From Chloroflexota bacterium (lineage in GTDB: Bacteria > Chloroflexota > Anaerolineae > Promineifilales > Promineifilaceae), in the NCBI GenBank assembly GCA_024275635.1, contig JAJRYT010000003.1, positions 1-55,727 on the forward strand: DNA of 55,727 nt, read 5' to 3'. The notes below the pieces were generated by a model. That model ran no database searches, had not been told where the DNA came from, and saw nothing but the letters and a program-made list of their open reading frames with translations. Positions 18,256-25,242 of this stretch are shown piece after piece. Position 1 is the stretch's first letter, and every line of letters starts with the position of its first letter. The translations under genes were made by a program, and so were the position numbers.

Positions 18256-19017
18256 CTACCATTTTGCTTTTGGGTCTAACCGGGCGACCAGTTGCATATC
18301 TGCCAGCAAGGCGTCCAGGTGGCTGGTGTGATTGGCACGGCCGTTCGTGGGTGGCTGGTCGTTAGCGGGAATTTGCAGGCCGGAATCGGTTAGGTGTTGG
18401 GTGACGACGTTGAGCCAGGCGGCGTGAACGGCCGTGCCCGCGCCCACAATCCCCGCCGCCGCCAACAAATCCTCACCCGGCAGCGGCGCAAACATCTGTT
18501 GAGCATACGGCCAAAGGTCGTTCAGCCCGTTTTGCATGCGGCGGTTGCTTTCATCTGTGCCCAGCCCCAGCCGCTTGACCCAACTTTGCGTGTGGCGCAG
18601 GTGGTAAATTTCTTCCGGCCGGATTTTGGCGGCGGCGGCGGCGATGGGCGGGTAGCTGCTCTGGGCCAGATAGGGGAGGCGGGCCGTTTCGGCCGTGTCA
18701 AATAAATATTGGCGCAACAGGCTGAACGCCCAATCCCCTTTAGGCAGTTCCACCATTTGCACATTGCGATAATCGGCCGCATCCCGAAAAAAGACAAGCC
18801 GGTCAGGATCGTCGCCAGTTAATTTGTGTACCAAACCATACCAGATTTTGGCGTGCCCCATTTCGTCCAGAGCGATGTTGGTGAAAGCGATATCTTCCTC
18901 CAAAATCGGGCCATGTCCGGTCCATTCCGAGTTGCGATGGGCCAGGATGAGTTCATCATCGGCTAGAGCGAGCAGGTAGTCAGCAAGCGCTTGTTGGCGT
19001 TCTGGAGTCAGGATCAT
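18256..19017 (-). CDS. paaC: PaaC-like (PaaI) phenylacetyl-CoA epoxidase structural subunit
   Basis: A 253-residue ferritin-fold protein. In the ring-1,2-phenylacetyl-CoA epoxidase, PaaC is the non-catalytic partner of the diiron subunit PaaA. Recognisable parts are YLLALADDELILAHRNSEW, EEDIAFTNIALDEMGHAKI and PEEIYHLRHTQSWVKRLG, all characteristic of PaaC. No paaA, paaB or paaE is present. The ATG lies three bases past the leuS stop, so translation is coupled to leucyl-tRNA synthetase. Either the remaining subunits are elsewhere or this pair serves another oxygenase. Confidence 0.9.
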   Translation of the reverse strand: MILTPERQQALADYLLALADDELILAHRNSEWTGHGPILEEDIAFTNIALDEMGHAKIWYGLVHKLTGDDPDRLVFFRDAADYRNVQMVELPKGDWAFSLLRQYLFDTAETARLPYLAQSSYPPIAAAAAKIRPEEIYHLRHTQSWVKRLGLGTDESNRRMQNGLNDLWPYAQQMFAPLPGEDLLAAAGIVGAGTAVHAAWLNVVTQHLTDSGLQIPANDQPPTNGRANHTSHLDALLADMQLVARLDPKAKW

Positions 19018-19020
19018 ATT

Positions 19021-21483
19021 TCACTTCACGATATTTACCAATTTCCCCTTCACAACAATTACCTTGCGTGGTTCCCGGCCTTCCAGATGCTTTTGCACAT
19101 TCTCTGAAGCCAACGCCAGCGCCTTTAACGCCTCATCTGATGTCCCGGCGGGCGCTTCGATACGGTCGCGCACCTTGCCGTTCACCTGCGCAATCAGGGT
19201 GATCGTTTCCTCTTTAGCGATTGCCACGTTCCATTCGGGCCAGGGTTGTTGGTGAATGCTGTACGGCCGGCCCCGCCGCGCCCACAACGCTTCCGTGATG
19301 TGCGGGGCAATGGGGGCCAGGAGCAGCAATAAGTTGTCTATGGCTTCATCCCATGCTTCACGGCTGACATTTTCGCGGCGCTGCGCTTCCAGGATGCTGT
19401 TACGCAGTTCCATGATGGCGGCAACGGCCGTATTAAACCCAAACCCCTCAATATCCGCCCCTACCTTGCGAATCGTCTGGTGCGTTTTGCGACGCAGCGC
19501 CCGGTCAGCTGGTTTGTGAACGACGCCCTGAATATATTCATGCGTCGCCATCGTCCACACATCCTGTAACAGTCGCTGCGGCCCTTTGATCCCTTCATAA
19601 TTCCAGGGGCCGCCCTGCTCCCACTTCGTGAAAAACATAATATAAGCCCGCACCGTGTCCGCGCCGAACTTCTGCACTAAATCATCCGGGGCGACCACAT
19701 TGCCGCGCGACTTGGACATCTTCTCATTGTCTTCGCCCAGAACCATCCCTTGATTGTGCAGCGCCAGCATTGGTTCATCGAAATCCACCAGCCCCATCTC
19801 ACGCATCGCTTTGGTGAAAAAGCGCGTGTAAATAAGGTGCATCGTGGCGTGTTCAATGCCGCCCGTGTATTGATCTACCGGCAGCCAGTACGCGCCCTCT
19901 TCCGGGTCAAACGGCCCCTTGTCATAATCGGGGCTGAGGTAGCGGTATTGATACCAGGAGGAACACATAAACGTGTCCATCGTATCCGTCTCCCGCAGCG
20001 ATGGTTTCTGACAAATGGGGCATTCCGTGTGCAAGAACCCTTCGTGGAACTTCAGCGGGCTTTCGCCAGTGGGCATAAACTCCACATCTTCCGGCAGCAG
20101 CACCGGCAGAGCCTCATCAGGCACAGGCACAGCCCCATGTTCCGGGCAGTAAATGACCGGAATCGGCGCGCCCCAATAACGCTGGCGGCTGATGAGCCAG
20201 TCACGCAGCCGGTAATTGATCGCTTTCTTACCAATCCCCCGCTCCTCCAGCCACGCCGTCACCTTCTCGACGCCTTCAACAGTAGGCGTGCCGGTGAATG
20301 GACCGGAGTTGATCATGCGGCCTTCCGTCTTAGCTGCGTAAGCCTCGGTCAGCGGGCCGTCGTCATCCGTCCGCTCCGGGCCGCGAATTACCTCGATGAT
20401 GGGCAGGCCAAACTTGGTCGCAAACTCAAAGTCGCGCTCGTCGTGGGCGGGCACGGCCATAATCGCGCCAAAGCCATACCCCATCAACACATAATCGGCC
20501 GCCCAGATGGGGATGCGTTCATTATTCACCGGATTGATGGCATAGGCGCCGGTGAAGACGCCCGTCTTTTCCCGTTCGGCCGATTCGCGGTCAATATCCG
20601 TCATCCGTTCCGCCGCCGCCCGGTATTCCAATACGGCATTGGCCTGTTCCGGCGTCGTCATTTTGTCTACCAGCGGATGTTCGGGAGCCATGACCATGAA
20701 GGTTGCTCCCCAGAGTGTGTCGGGGCGGGTAGTAAAGATAGGTATCTCGTAGACTGAACCAGTTTCCGAAACTGGTTCAGTTTTGAAGACGACATCCGCG
20801 CCAGTGGAACGGCCGATCCAATTTGTCTGCATCACCTTAACCCGTTCCGGCCAGTTAATCTGGCTGAAATCGAGCAGTTCTTCGGCGTAATCGGTCGTCT
20901 TGAAAAACCACTGCTCCAAATCTTTTTTGATAACCGGCGTACCGCAGCGCTCACAGTGGCGGTCGTCGCCCCATACCTGCTCACGGGCCAGGGTTGTGTT
21001 GCACGTTGGGCAAAAGTCTACGGCCGACAGCTTGCGGTAAGCCAGTCCCAACTCAATCAGCTTCTTAAAAAACCACTGTGTCCATTTATAATAGGACGGG
21101 TCGGCGGAAATCGCTTCCCGCTCCCAATCGAACATCGCCCCCATGCTTTTGAGTTGTTTCCGCATCCTTTCGATGTTGGCGTAGGTCCATTTTTGCGGGT
21201 GGATATTATTTTTGATGGCCGCGTTCTCGGCTGGCAGGCCGAAGGCGTCGAAGCCCATCGGGAACATGACGTTGTACCCTTTCATACGCATGTAGCGGGC
21301 GCGGGCGTCGCTGGGCGTCATCGCATACCAATGACCGATGTGCATGTCGCCGGAGGGATAGGGAAGCATGGTCAAGGCGTAATGCTTGGGCTTGCTGTGG
21401 TCAATGACCTGGCGGTATAGGCCGGTTTCTTCCCATTTGGCCTGCCACTTGGGCTCTAGTTTTTGCGGGTTGTAGTCGCTCAT
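19021..21483 (-). CDS. leuS: Leucyl-tRNA synthetase
   Basis: Class I enzyme charging tRNA-Leu; 820 residues, normal for the bacterial form. The N-terminal HIGH motif is in PYPSGDMHIGHWYAM. A zinc-type module has CPTC and CERC cysteine pairs. The large editing domain occupies about 220-420 and includes FTTRPDTLWGATF. The KMSKS loop reads EKMSKSRGNVV. The C-terminal anticodon domain ends in a small ubiquitin-like extension (VNGKVRDRIEAP). The start is taken as the ATG at 21481-21483 (MSDYNPQKLEPKWQ); an AGGAG lies 12 bases upstream. A leucine-type T-box leader lies one gene upstream. The paaC-like gene follows after three bases. Confidence 0.97.
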   Translation of the reverse strand: MSDYNPQKLEPKWQAKWEETGLYRQVIDHSKPKHYALTMLPYPSGDMHIGHWYAMTPSDARARYMRMKGYNVMFPMGFDAFGLPAENAAIKNNIHPQKWTYANIERMRKQLKSMGAMFDWEREAISADPSYYKWTQWFFKKLIELGLAYRKLSAVDFCPTCNTTLAREQVWGDDRHCERCGTPVIKKDLEQWFFKTTDYAEELLDFSQINWPERVKVMQTNWIGRSTGADVVFKTEPVSETGSVYEIPIFTTRPDTLWGATFMVMAPEHPLVDKMTTPEQANAVLEYRAAAERMTDIDRESAEREKTGVFTGAYAINPVNNERIPIWAADYVLMGYGFGAIMAVPAHDERDFEFATKFGLPIIEVIRGPERTDDDGPLTEAYAAKTEGRMINSGPFTGTPTVEGVEKVTAWLEERGIGKKAINYRLRDWLISRQRYWGAPIPVIYCPEHGAVPVPDEALPVLLPEDVEFMPTGESPLKFHEGFLHTECPICQKPSLRETDTMDTFMCSSWYQYRYLSPDYDKGPFDPEEGAYWLPVDQYTGGIEHATMHLIYTRFFTKAMREMGLVDFDEPMLALHNQGMVLGEDNEKMSKSRGNVVAPDDLVQKFGADTVRAYIMFFTKWEQGGPWNYEGIKGPQRLLQDVWTMATHEYIQGVVHKPADRALRRKTHQTIRKVGADIEGFGFNTAVAAIMELRNSILEAQRRENVSREAWDEAIDNLLLLLAPIAPHITEALWARRGRPYSIHQQPWPEWNVAIAKEETITLIAQVNGKVRDRIEAPAGTSDEALKALALASENVQKHLEGREPRKVIVVKGKLVNIVK

Positions 21484-21508
21484 GGTTATGTTGTTCTCCT
21501 GAAAATCC

Positions 21509-21595
21509 GAGATTGGAGATTGGAGACTGGGGATTATTCTTGTTTGCAATCTCAGTCTCAAGTCTCAAGCCTCCAGTCTCTACTCTCTACTCTCT
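21509..21595. repeat. Inverted heptad repeats between leuS and the hydrolase gene
   Basis: GAGATTG, GAGATTG, GAGACTG (21509-21529) are followed by AGTCTCA twice, AGCCTCC, AGTCTCT and ACTCTCT twice (21554-21595), all exactly 7 bases long and complementary in sense to the first set. The stop codon of the hydrolase (21587-21589) lies inside the second block. Confidence 0.85.
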
Positions 21596-22177
21596 CAAAA
21601 ATCGTACCGCCTTCGGTGTAAAGTCGGCCGCATTGTTCGGGGCGGCGCTGTGGCCGCCGGTCGGGTAGGTTTCTAATTGGTAGGTCGGTATGGCTGCCGC
21701 CAGCCGGGCTGCGTAGGCGAAGGGGATGACGGGGTCATCCTCGGCCCAGGCGAGCAGGACGGGCTGGGTAAGTTGTTTGGCCTGCTCCACGTCGCGCAGA
21801 GCAGGCGCGGTAAGGATGAGATGGGTGATAAGGGTGGGACGGGTAACGGCCGTTACCACCGCTACATTTCCACCCCAACTCTTACCCATCAAAACGGCCT
21901 TCTCTACAGCCAATCCATCCAAAATCTGAAGCGCACACCGCGCAGCACCGTCGCCCTTCACCGGCCCCTGTGTAGGCGTGCTTTGTCCCCAGCCGGGCAT
22001 GTCCACGGATACGATGCGAAAACCGGCTTCGGCCAAAGGAGCCATGAGCGGTTCCCAAGTGTGCCAGCCGTTGCGTTGGGAATAACCATGAATGGCGAGG
22101 ATGAAACGGCCGTTTACCGGCCCATCCGCCATCCCAAATACTTTCCCATATTCCGTCTCGATCCAAATATCTTTCAT
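21587..22177 (-). CDS. Alpha/beta hydrolase
   Basis: A 196-residue compact hydrolase fold. The oxyanion segment is LAIHGYSQRNGWHTW. The nucleophile serine is in MGKSWGGN, the acid in AWAEDDPVIPF and the histidine in PTGGHSAAP, a complete catalytic triad. There is little room for a lid domain. The ATG at 22175-22177 (MKDIWIETEYG) is preferred to a start 15 codons earlier that overlaps the leader. It is the first gene after the T-box terminator and precedes leuS, so the leader should act on it first. Substrate unknown. Confidence 0.88.
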   Translation of the reverse strand: MKDIWIETEYGKVFGMADGPVNGRFILAIHGYSQRNGWHTWEPLMAPLAEAGFRIVSVDMPGWGQSTPTQGPVKGDGAARCALQILDGLAVEKAVLMGKSWGGNVAVVTAVTRPTLITHLILTAPALRDVEQAKQLTQPVLLAWAEDDPVIPFAYAARLAAAIPTYQLETYPTGGHSAAPNNAADFTPKAVRFLRE

Positions 22178-22212
22178 CTTAGTCTTGTAGTCGCTAGTCT
22201 CGCAGTCTCTCC

Positions 22213-22300
22213 CCAAAAACACAAAAACCCCTTCCGTTCAGAGACGAAAGGGGTTCCGCGGTACCACTCTGATTTGATGGTTATTACTCACTGTGTGAGC
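22213..22300 (-). promoter_or_regulatory. T-box riboswitch, 3' part: stem III, antiterminator and terminator
   Basis: On the minus strand AGAGTGGTACCGCG (22257-22270) matches the T-box consensus AGGGTGGNACCGCG. The UGGU would pair with the 3' ACCA of an uncharged tRNA. The competing terminator is AACCCCTTTCG (22245-22255) paired with CGGAAGGGGTT (22226-22236) and followed by TTTTTGTGTTTTT. A small stem-III-like hairpin (22286-22300) precedes it. The hydrolase start lies 36 bases downstream. This is a transcription-attenuating leader for the hydrolase-leuS unit. Confidence 0.9.
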
Positions 22301-22307
22301 TTTTTAG

Positions 22308-22380
22308 TGGACCTGAAGGGACTCGAACCCTTGACCCCCACAATGCCATTGTGGTGCTCTCCCAACTGAGCTACAGGCCC
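22308..22380 (-). tRNA. tRNA-Ala (anticodon GGC)
   Basis: Reading the minus strand, GGGCCTG pairs with CAGGTCC through a G3-U70 wobble, the alanine identity element. The D arm GCTC/GAGC, anticodon stem CCACA/TGTGG with loop ATGGCAT (anticodon GGC) and T loop TTCGAGT are complete. The discriminator is A and CCA is not encoded. The gene lies inside the T-box leader, between Stem I and the antiterminator and on the same strand. Confidence 0.97.
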
Positions 22381-22410
22381 AAACACAAGCAACAATTATC
22401 AATTAAAAAC

Positions 22411-22488
22411 GAACAATTGGCAAGTTTTGCTCATTGGTAATTAGTAATTAGTAATTGGTAATTAGTAATTAGTAATTGGTAATTGTTC
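22411..22488. repeat. Heptad tandem repeat TAATTGG/TAATTAG flanked by 8-bp inverted repeats
   Basis: Seven consecutive 7-base units follow the pattern TAATTAG TAATTAG TAATTGG, giving a 21-base higher-order period (about 22437-22485). GAACAATT (22411-22418) and AATTGTTC (22481-22488) flank it as perfect inverted repeats. It lies within the T-box leader. Confidence 0.85.
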
Positions 22489-22539
22489 ATTGGACAAACC
22501 ATCCACTCAAACACGTAACGTGTGCAATCCGGCGGGGGC

Positions 22540-22579
22540 TAGTCATTTAGTCTCGTAGCCTTGTAGTCTCGTAGCCAAC
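22540..22579. repeat. Five 8-nt tandem words (TAGTCTCG/TAGCC)
   Basis: TAGTCATT, TAGTCTCG, TAGCCTTG, TAGTCTCG and TAGCCAAC follow each other exactly. A similar TAGTC-based run lies at 22183-22207, just upstream of the hydrolase start. Together with the heptad block these fill most of the gap between the two tRNA-Ala genes. Confidence 0.8.
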
Positions 22580-22609
22580 ACAATGACTACCAGACTAATT
22601 TTCACCACC

Positions 22610-22742
22610 GCAGCTTCCAGGCGAGTTCAGCATGAAATTTGTTACGCTTACAGCCAGTGACGTAACTCTCTAATTCATTGACAATTGACCATTGATAATT
22701 AGTAATTGCCAATTAGGATGGCCTACTACTCCTGTTCGCAGC
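22610..22742 (-). promoter_or_regulatory. T-box riboswitch Stem I with leucine specifier CUC
   Basis: On the minus strand the basal helix GCTGC/GCTGC (one U-U mismatch) is followed by GAA/GAA (kink-turn-like) and CAGG/CCTG. The loop-E side AGTAGTA faces GAACTCG. CUC at 22623-22625, followed by a purine, is the likely specifier (Leu, as expected for leuS). The AGAGAG bulge and a distal loop with GGCTGTAAG between GTTACG/CGTAAC match the T-box Stem I plan. About 40 bases of the AATTGGTAATT-type repeat interrupt the 5' side of the stem. The distance to the antiterminator is about 340 bases, far longer than usual, because repeats and a tRNA gene lie between. Confidence 0.75.
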
Positions 22743-22766
22743 TTTTACATATTCAATTGTAAACAG

Positions 22767-22839
22767 TGGACCTGAAGGGACTCGAACCCTTGGCCTCTAC
22801 AGTGCGATTGTAGTGCTCTCCCAACTGAGCTACAGGCCC
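22767..22839 (-). tRNA. tRNA-Ala (anticodon CGC)
   Basis: Nearly identical in body to the other tRNA-Ala: the same acceptor with G3-U70, the same D and T arms. The anticodon stem is CTACA/TGTAG with loop ATCGCAC, giving anticodon CGC. CCA is not encoded. It lies 25 bases upstream of T-box Stem I on the same strand, so it may share the transcript. Confidence 0.97.
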
Positions 22840-23049
22840 TAAAAGCGAAGCGTATGGTAGCCCAGCCCATCTTCATTGTCAAGGTTTTATCGTATCGCTA
22901 TACTTACGGTTAACCTAATTCGCTTGATAGAATTACCCTCAAACATTTGCATAAACTGCGCAAATAATGATGAGTGGCAATTCGCACTTTAGTCACTTTC
23001 CATGTTTAGTCACTTCGCACTTGCGGGTTACCGCGTTTATGGAGGAATA

Positions 23050-23325
23050 ATGAAAAAATATAGTATTACCCTCGAATATTGTGTGCCTTGAGATTATTGG
23101 GAACGCGCCGCCCGTGTGGCGGATGATATTCTCGGTAATTATCAACATATCATTGATACGTTCACTTTGATTACCGGCAGCAAAGGCGCTTTTGAATTCA
23201 AAGTAGACGGTGAACTCATCTATTCCAAACAAACTATGCAGATGCGTCACGCCGAACCAGGCGAAATTTTGCAAATGTTCAAAGGGATTATTGGGCCGGA
23301 TATCGCCGCTTACCCCCGGTCGTGA
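23050..23325 (+). CDS. SelW/Rdx-family selenoprotein (in-frame UGA = Sec)
   Basis: A 91-residue protein if TGA at 23089-23091 is read as selenocysteine. The N-terminus reads MKKYSITLEYCVP-U-DYWERAARVADDIL, a CxxU redox motif at residues 11-14 in the position of the CxxC/CxxU of thioredoxin-fold SelW/SelT/SelH (Rdx) proteins. The rest follows the family: TGSKGAFEFKVDGELIYSK, then RHAEPGEILQMFKGIIG. GGAGG lies four bases before the ATG, which supports this start rather than an internal one after the TGA. A candidate bacterial SECIS hairpin follows the UGA. The likely role is thiol redox chemistry. The alternative is a nonsense mutation of a Cys codon (TGT/TGC to TGA). Confidence 0.82.
23108..23122 (+). 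promoter_or_regulatory. Candidate bacterial SECIS element
   Basis: CCGCC (23108-23112) pairs with GGCGG (23118-23122) around the loop CGTGT. The apical loop starts 21 bases after the UGA and has G as its second base. This agrees with the general bacterial rule of a short GC-rich stem shortly downstream of UGA with a G among the first two loop bases. It would recruit SelB. Confidence 0.6.
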
Positions 23326-23345
23326 TCTCAGTCATTGTTTCCCCT

Positions 23346-23594
23346 TCAGGTGATCCAATCGCGGTGCAGCGCGTCCCAATTACGATGCTGGTAGGTGCGT
23401 TTGCATTCTTTGCACACCAGCGCCGTTCCCACCCCGCCTGAGTCCCGCCAATACCAACGGACTGTCGTCAAATGGTAGCGGCAAGTTGGTTGGTAGCAGA
23501 TTGGGCATTCCATTCCCTCTTCCAGCCCGCTTTTGCCAACGCGCCGGCGGAACAGTGGATCCTGATCACATAGATAACATCGTTTAATAGACAT
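23346..23594 (-). CDS. Small zinc-ribbon-like protein of unknown function
   Basis: An 82-residue protein with metal-binding spacing: CYLC near residue 6, CPIC near 30 followed by CRYH, and CKEC near 62. The arrangement suggests two treble-clef or ribbon zinc sites (RING/B-box-like). There is no signal peptide or membrane helix. I do not recognise a named family. It converges on the selenoprotein gene with about 20 bases between the ends and reads away from the broken 3-hydroxyacyl-CoA dehydrogenase. Confidence 0.75.
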   Translation of the reverse strand: MSIKRCYLCDQDPLFRRRVGKSGLEEGMECPICYQPTCRYHLTTVRWYWRDSGGVGTALVCKECKRTYQHRNWDALHRDWIT

Positions 23595-23599
23595 ATTGA

Positions 23600-23627
23600 A
23601 ATGATGAAAGCAGAATGATGAATTCGG
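23600..23627. repeat. Heptad words AATGATG/AAAGCAG
   Basis: AATGATG, AAAGCAG, AATGATG, AATTCGG in exact 7-base steps, with CATCATT in inverted sense at about 23649-23655. It lies between the dehydrogenase end and the zinc-ribbon gene start. Confidence 0.55.
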
Positions 23628-23650
23628 TTATATTTATCGTTCCCTATTCA

Positions 23651-24403
23651 TCATTTATATTTATAAAATCCTTCGCCGCTCTTTTTTCCTAGTTTGCCGG
23701 CTACGACCATGCGTTTGAGCAAAGGAGACGGCCGGTAACGATCTTCGCCCCATTCGGTAAACAGCCCATTCATCACGCCTAGCACGGTATCCAGCCCCAC
23801 ATGGTCGGCCCAGGCTAGCGGGCCGGTGGGATAATTTGTTCCTAAAACCATCGCTTTGTCAATGTCGGCAGCGACGGCCGTTCCTTCCATGAGCGCACTG
23901 ACCGCTTCGTTGATGAGGCAGCACACGGTACGCGCCCGCACCAGGCCTGGCCCATCATCCACCACGACAGGTTCTATGTTCACGCCTCGCCAAAATTCAA
24001 TGGCCTGCTGCATGGTGGCAACGGCCGTTTGCAGCGCGGCTGTCAGTTACACCACATTCGTCCCCTGTGGCGAAGGGAAACAACTAAAGCCGGCGACACG
24101 CGCCGGATCAGGAACCCAGGAGGCGGCCTGCGTAGCGCTTGTTGCCAATGCAGAAGTGAGTAATAGGGCATCGCGCGGGATGAGGCCGCCCAAAGTCGTT
24201 AGTAGTTTCTCTTTTGCCTCCGCTGATTCATTATACACTTCGATGGCGACATCAACGCCGGACACATCGGACATGATCCGGCCGCTCTGTGCGGCCGAAT
24301 CAAAATCTTCTACCAGATACAAAATCGTATCATGGCCGGCCTGGGTACAAAGCTGGCCGACTATTTCAATAAACGGCATTTCACCGGCAACAATAACTTT
24401 CAT
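23651..24403 (-). pseudogene. 3-hydroxyacyl-CoA dehydrogenase family protein, broken by an in-frame TAA
   Basis: A 250-codon frame interrupted only by TAA at 24047-24049 (codon 119). The C-terminal helical domain is clearly 3HCDH: GTNYPTGPLAWADHVGLD followed by LGKKSGEGFYKY. The middle FSCFPSPQGTNVV then stop then LTAALQT aligns with the family's NPxxxxxxVEL region, where glutamate is usual, so GAA to TAA explains the stop. The N-terminal Rossmann part is odd: MKVIVAGEMPFIEIVG lacks the normal GxGxMG, so NAD binding was already doubtful. The start is the ATG at 24401-24403. A separately expressed C-terminal half (start at 24011-24013) is possible. Confidence 0.78.
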
Positions 24404-24420
24404 AGGAAAAGTAACGAGGG

Positions 24421-24470
24421 ATGAGGCATGAGTCAGGCGCTCATGTTTCATTACTCATTACTCACTCCTG
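24421..24470. repeat. Inverted heptad words ATGAGGC/ATGAGTC and ATTACTC
   Basis: ATGAGGC ATGAGTC (24421-24434) and ATTACTC ATTACTC ACTCCTG (24450-24470), the second set roughly complementary to the first. The hydrolase stop codon (24451-24453) lies within it. Confidence 0.6.
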
Positions 24471-25242
24471 TTATAAAATCAAGAACGGCCGTATTAAATT
24501 TCTCTGCCTGGTCAATCGGTGTGACATGGCGCGAATCGGCAAAAACCAGAAGCTGGGCGCCGGGTATTTGCGCCGTATACGCCTCCTTCACGGCCACCGG
24601 CCAATAATCCTCATCAGCCGAAATAATCAGTGTGGGACAGCCAATTGTGTGTAACCGGTCAGACACATCCCAACCAATGAACGACCGCATCGCCGCACGG
24701 TAAGCGCGCTTGTCATTTTGCGCCAGGTGGTCGGCCATTATCTCCCGCCACTCGCGTTGTTCCGGTTTGGGAAAAAGGCGCGCTGCCAGAAACATGCCCA
24801 TGCGCCGCATTCCCATCACCTCGACAATGGCTGCCCGCCGCCACAACCGCCATTTATCGGCCAATGTGCGGGGAACCAGTTTGGGCACGCTGTTGACAAT
24901 CGTCAAACTTCGCACCAGTTCTGGCGTATCCAGCGTCAATTGGAAAGCAGTCATGCCGCCCAGGGAAAAGCCTACCACATGTGTCGGGGGCAGATTTAGG
25001 GCATGCATGAAAGCGTTCACATCGCCGGCAAACATGGGAATACTGTATGGGCCGGGCGGTTTGGCGGAACGGCCGTGCCCCCGCAAATCCAGCGCAATCA
25101 CCCGGCGCTGGCGGGCAAATGGTTCTATCTGCATTTGCCAATCCTGTGTGCTGGAACCCAGTCCATGCAGCAGCAGCAGCGGCTCGCCCTGCCCCATCTG
25201 TTCATAATAAAAAACAAGCTTGCCCAAACGAATCTCAGCCAT
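24451..25242 (-). CDS. Alpha/beta hydrolase
   Basis: A 263-residue hydrolase with the oxyanion motif LLLLHGLGSSTQDW and nucleophile VGFSLGGM. The acid is in IISADEDYWP and the histidine in ADSRHVTP. A helical cap lies between about 120 and 195. It resembles 3-oxoadipate enol-lactonase/menaquinone-type hydrolases in general layout, but the substrate cannot be set. Its ATG directly follows the stop of the metallophosphoesterase gene (TAGATG), so the two are co-translated. Confidence 0.9.
   Translation of the reverse strand: MAEIRLGKLVFYYEQMGQGEPLLLLHGLGSSTQDWQMQIEPFARQRRVIALDLRGHGRSAKPPGPYSIPMFAGDVNAFMHALNLPPTHVVGFSLGGMTAFQLTLDTPELVRSLTIVNSVPKLVPRTLADKWRLWRRAAIVEVMGMRRMGMFLAARLFPKPEQREWREIMADHLAQNDKRAYRAAMRSFIGWDVSDRLHTIGCPTLIISADEDYWPVAVKEAYTAQIPGAQLLVFADSRHVTPIDQAEKFNTAVLDFITGVSNE

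Noticed and set aside
22434..22580. CRISPR array
   Set aside because: Units are 7-8 bases without spacers of constant length. They are tandem words, not direct repeats with unique spacers, and no cas gene is present.
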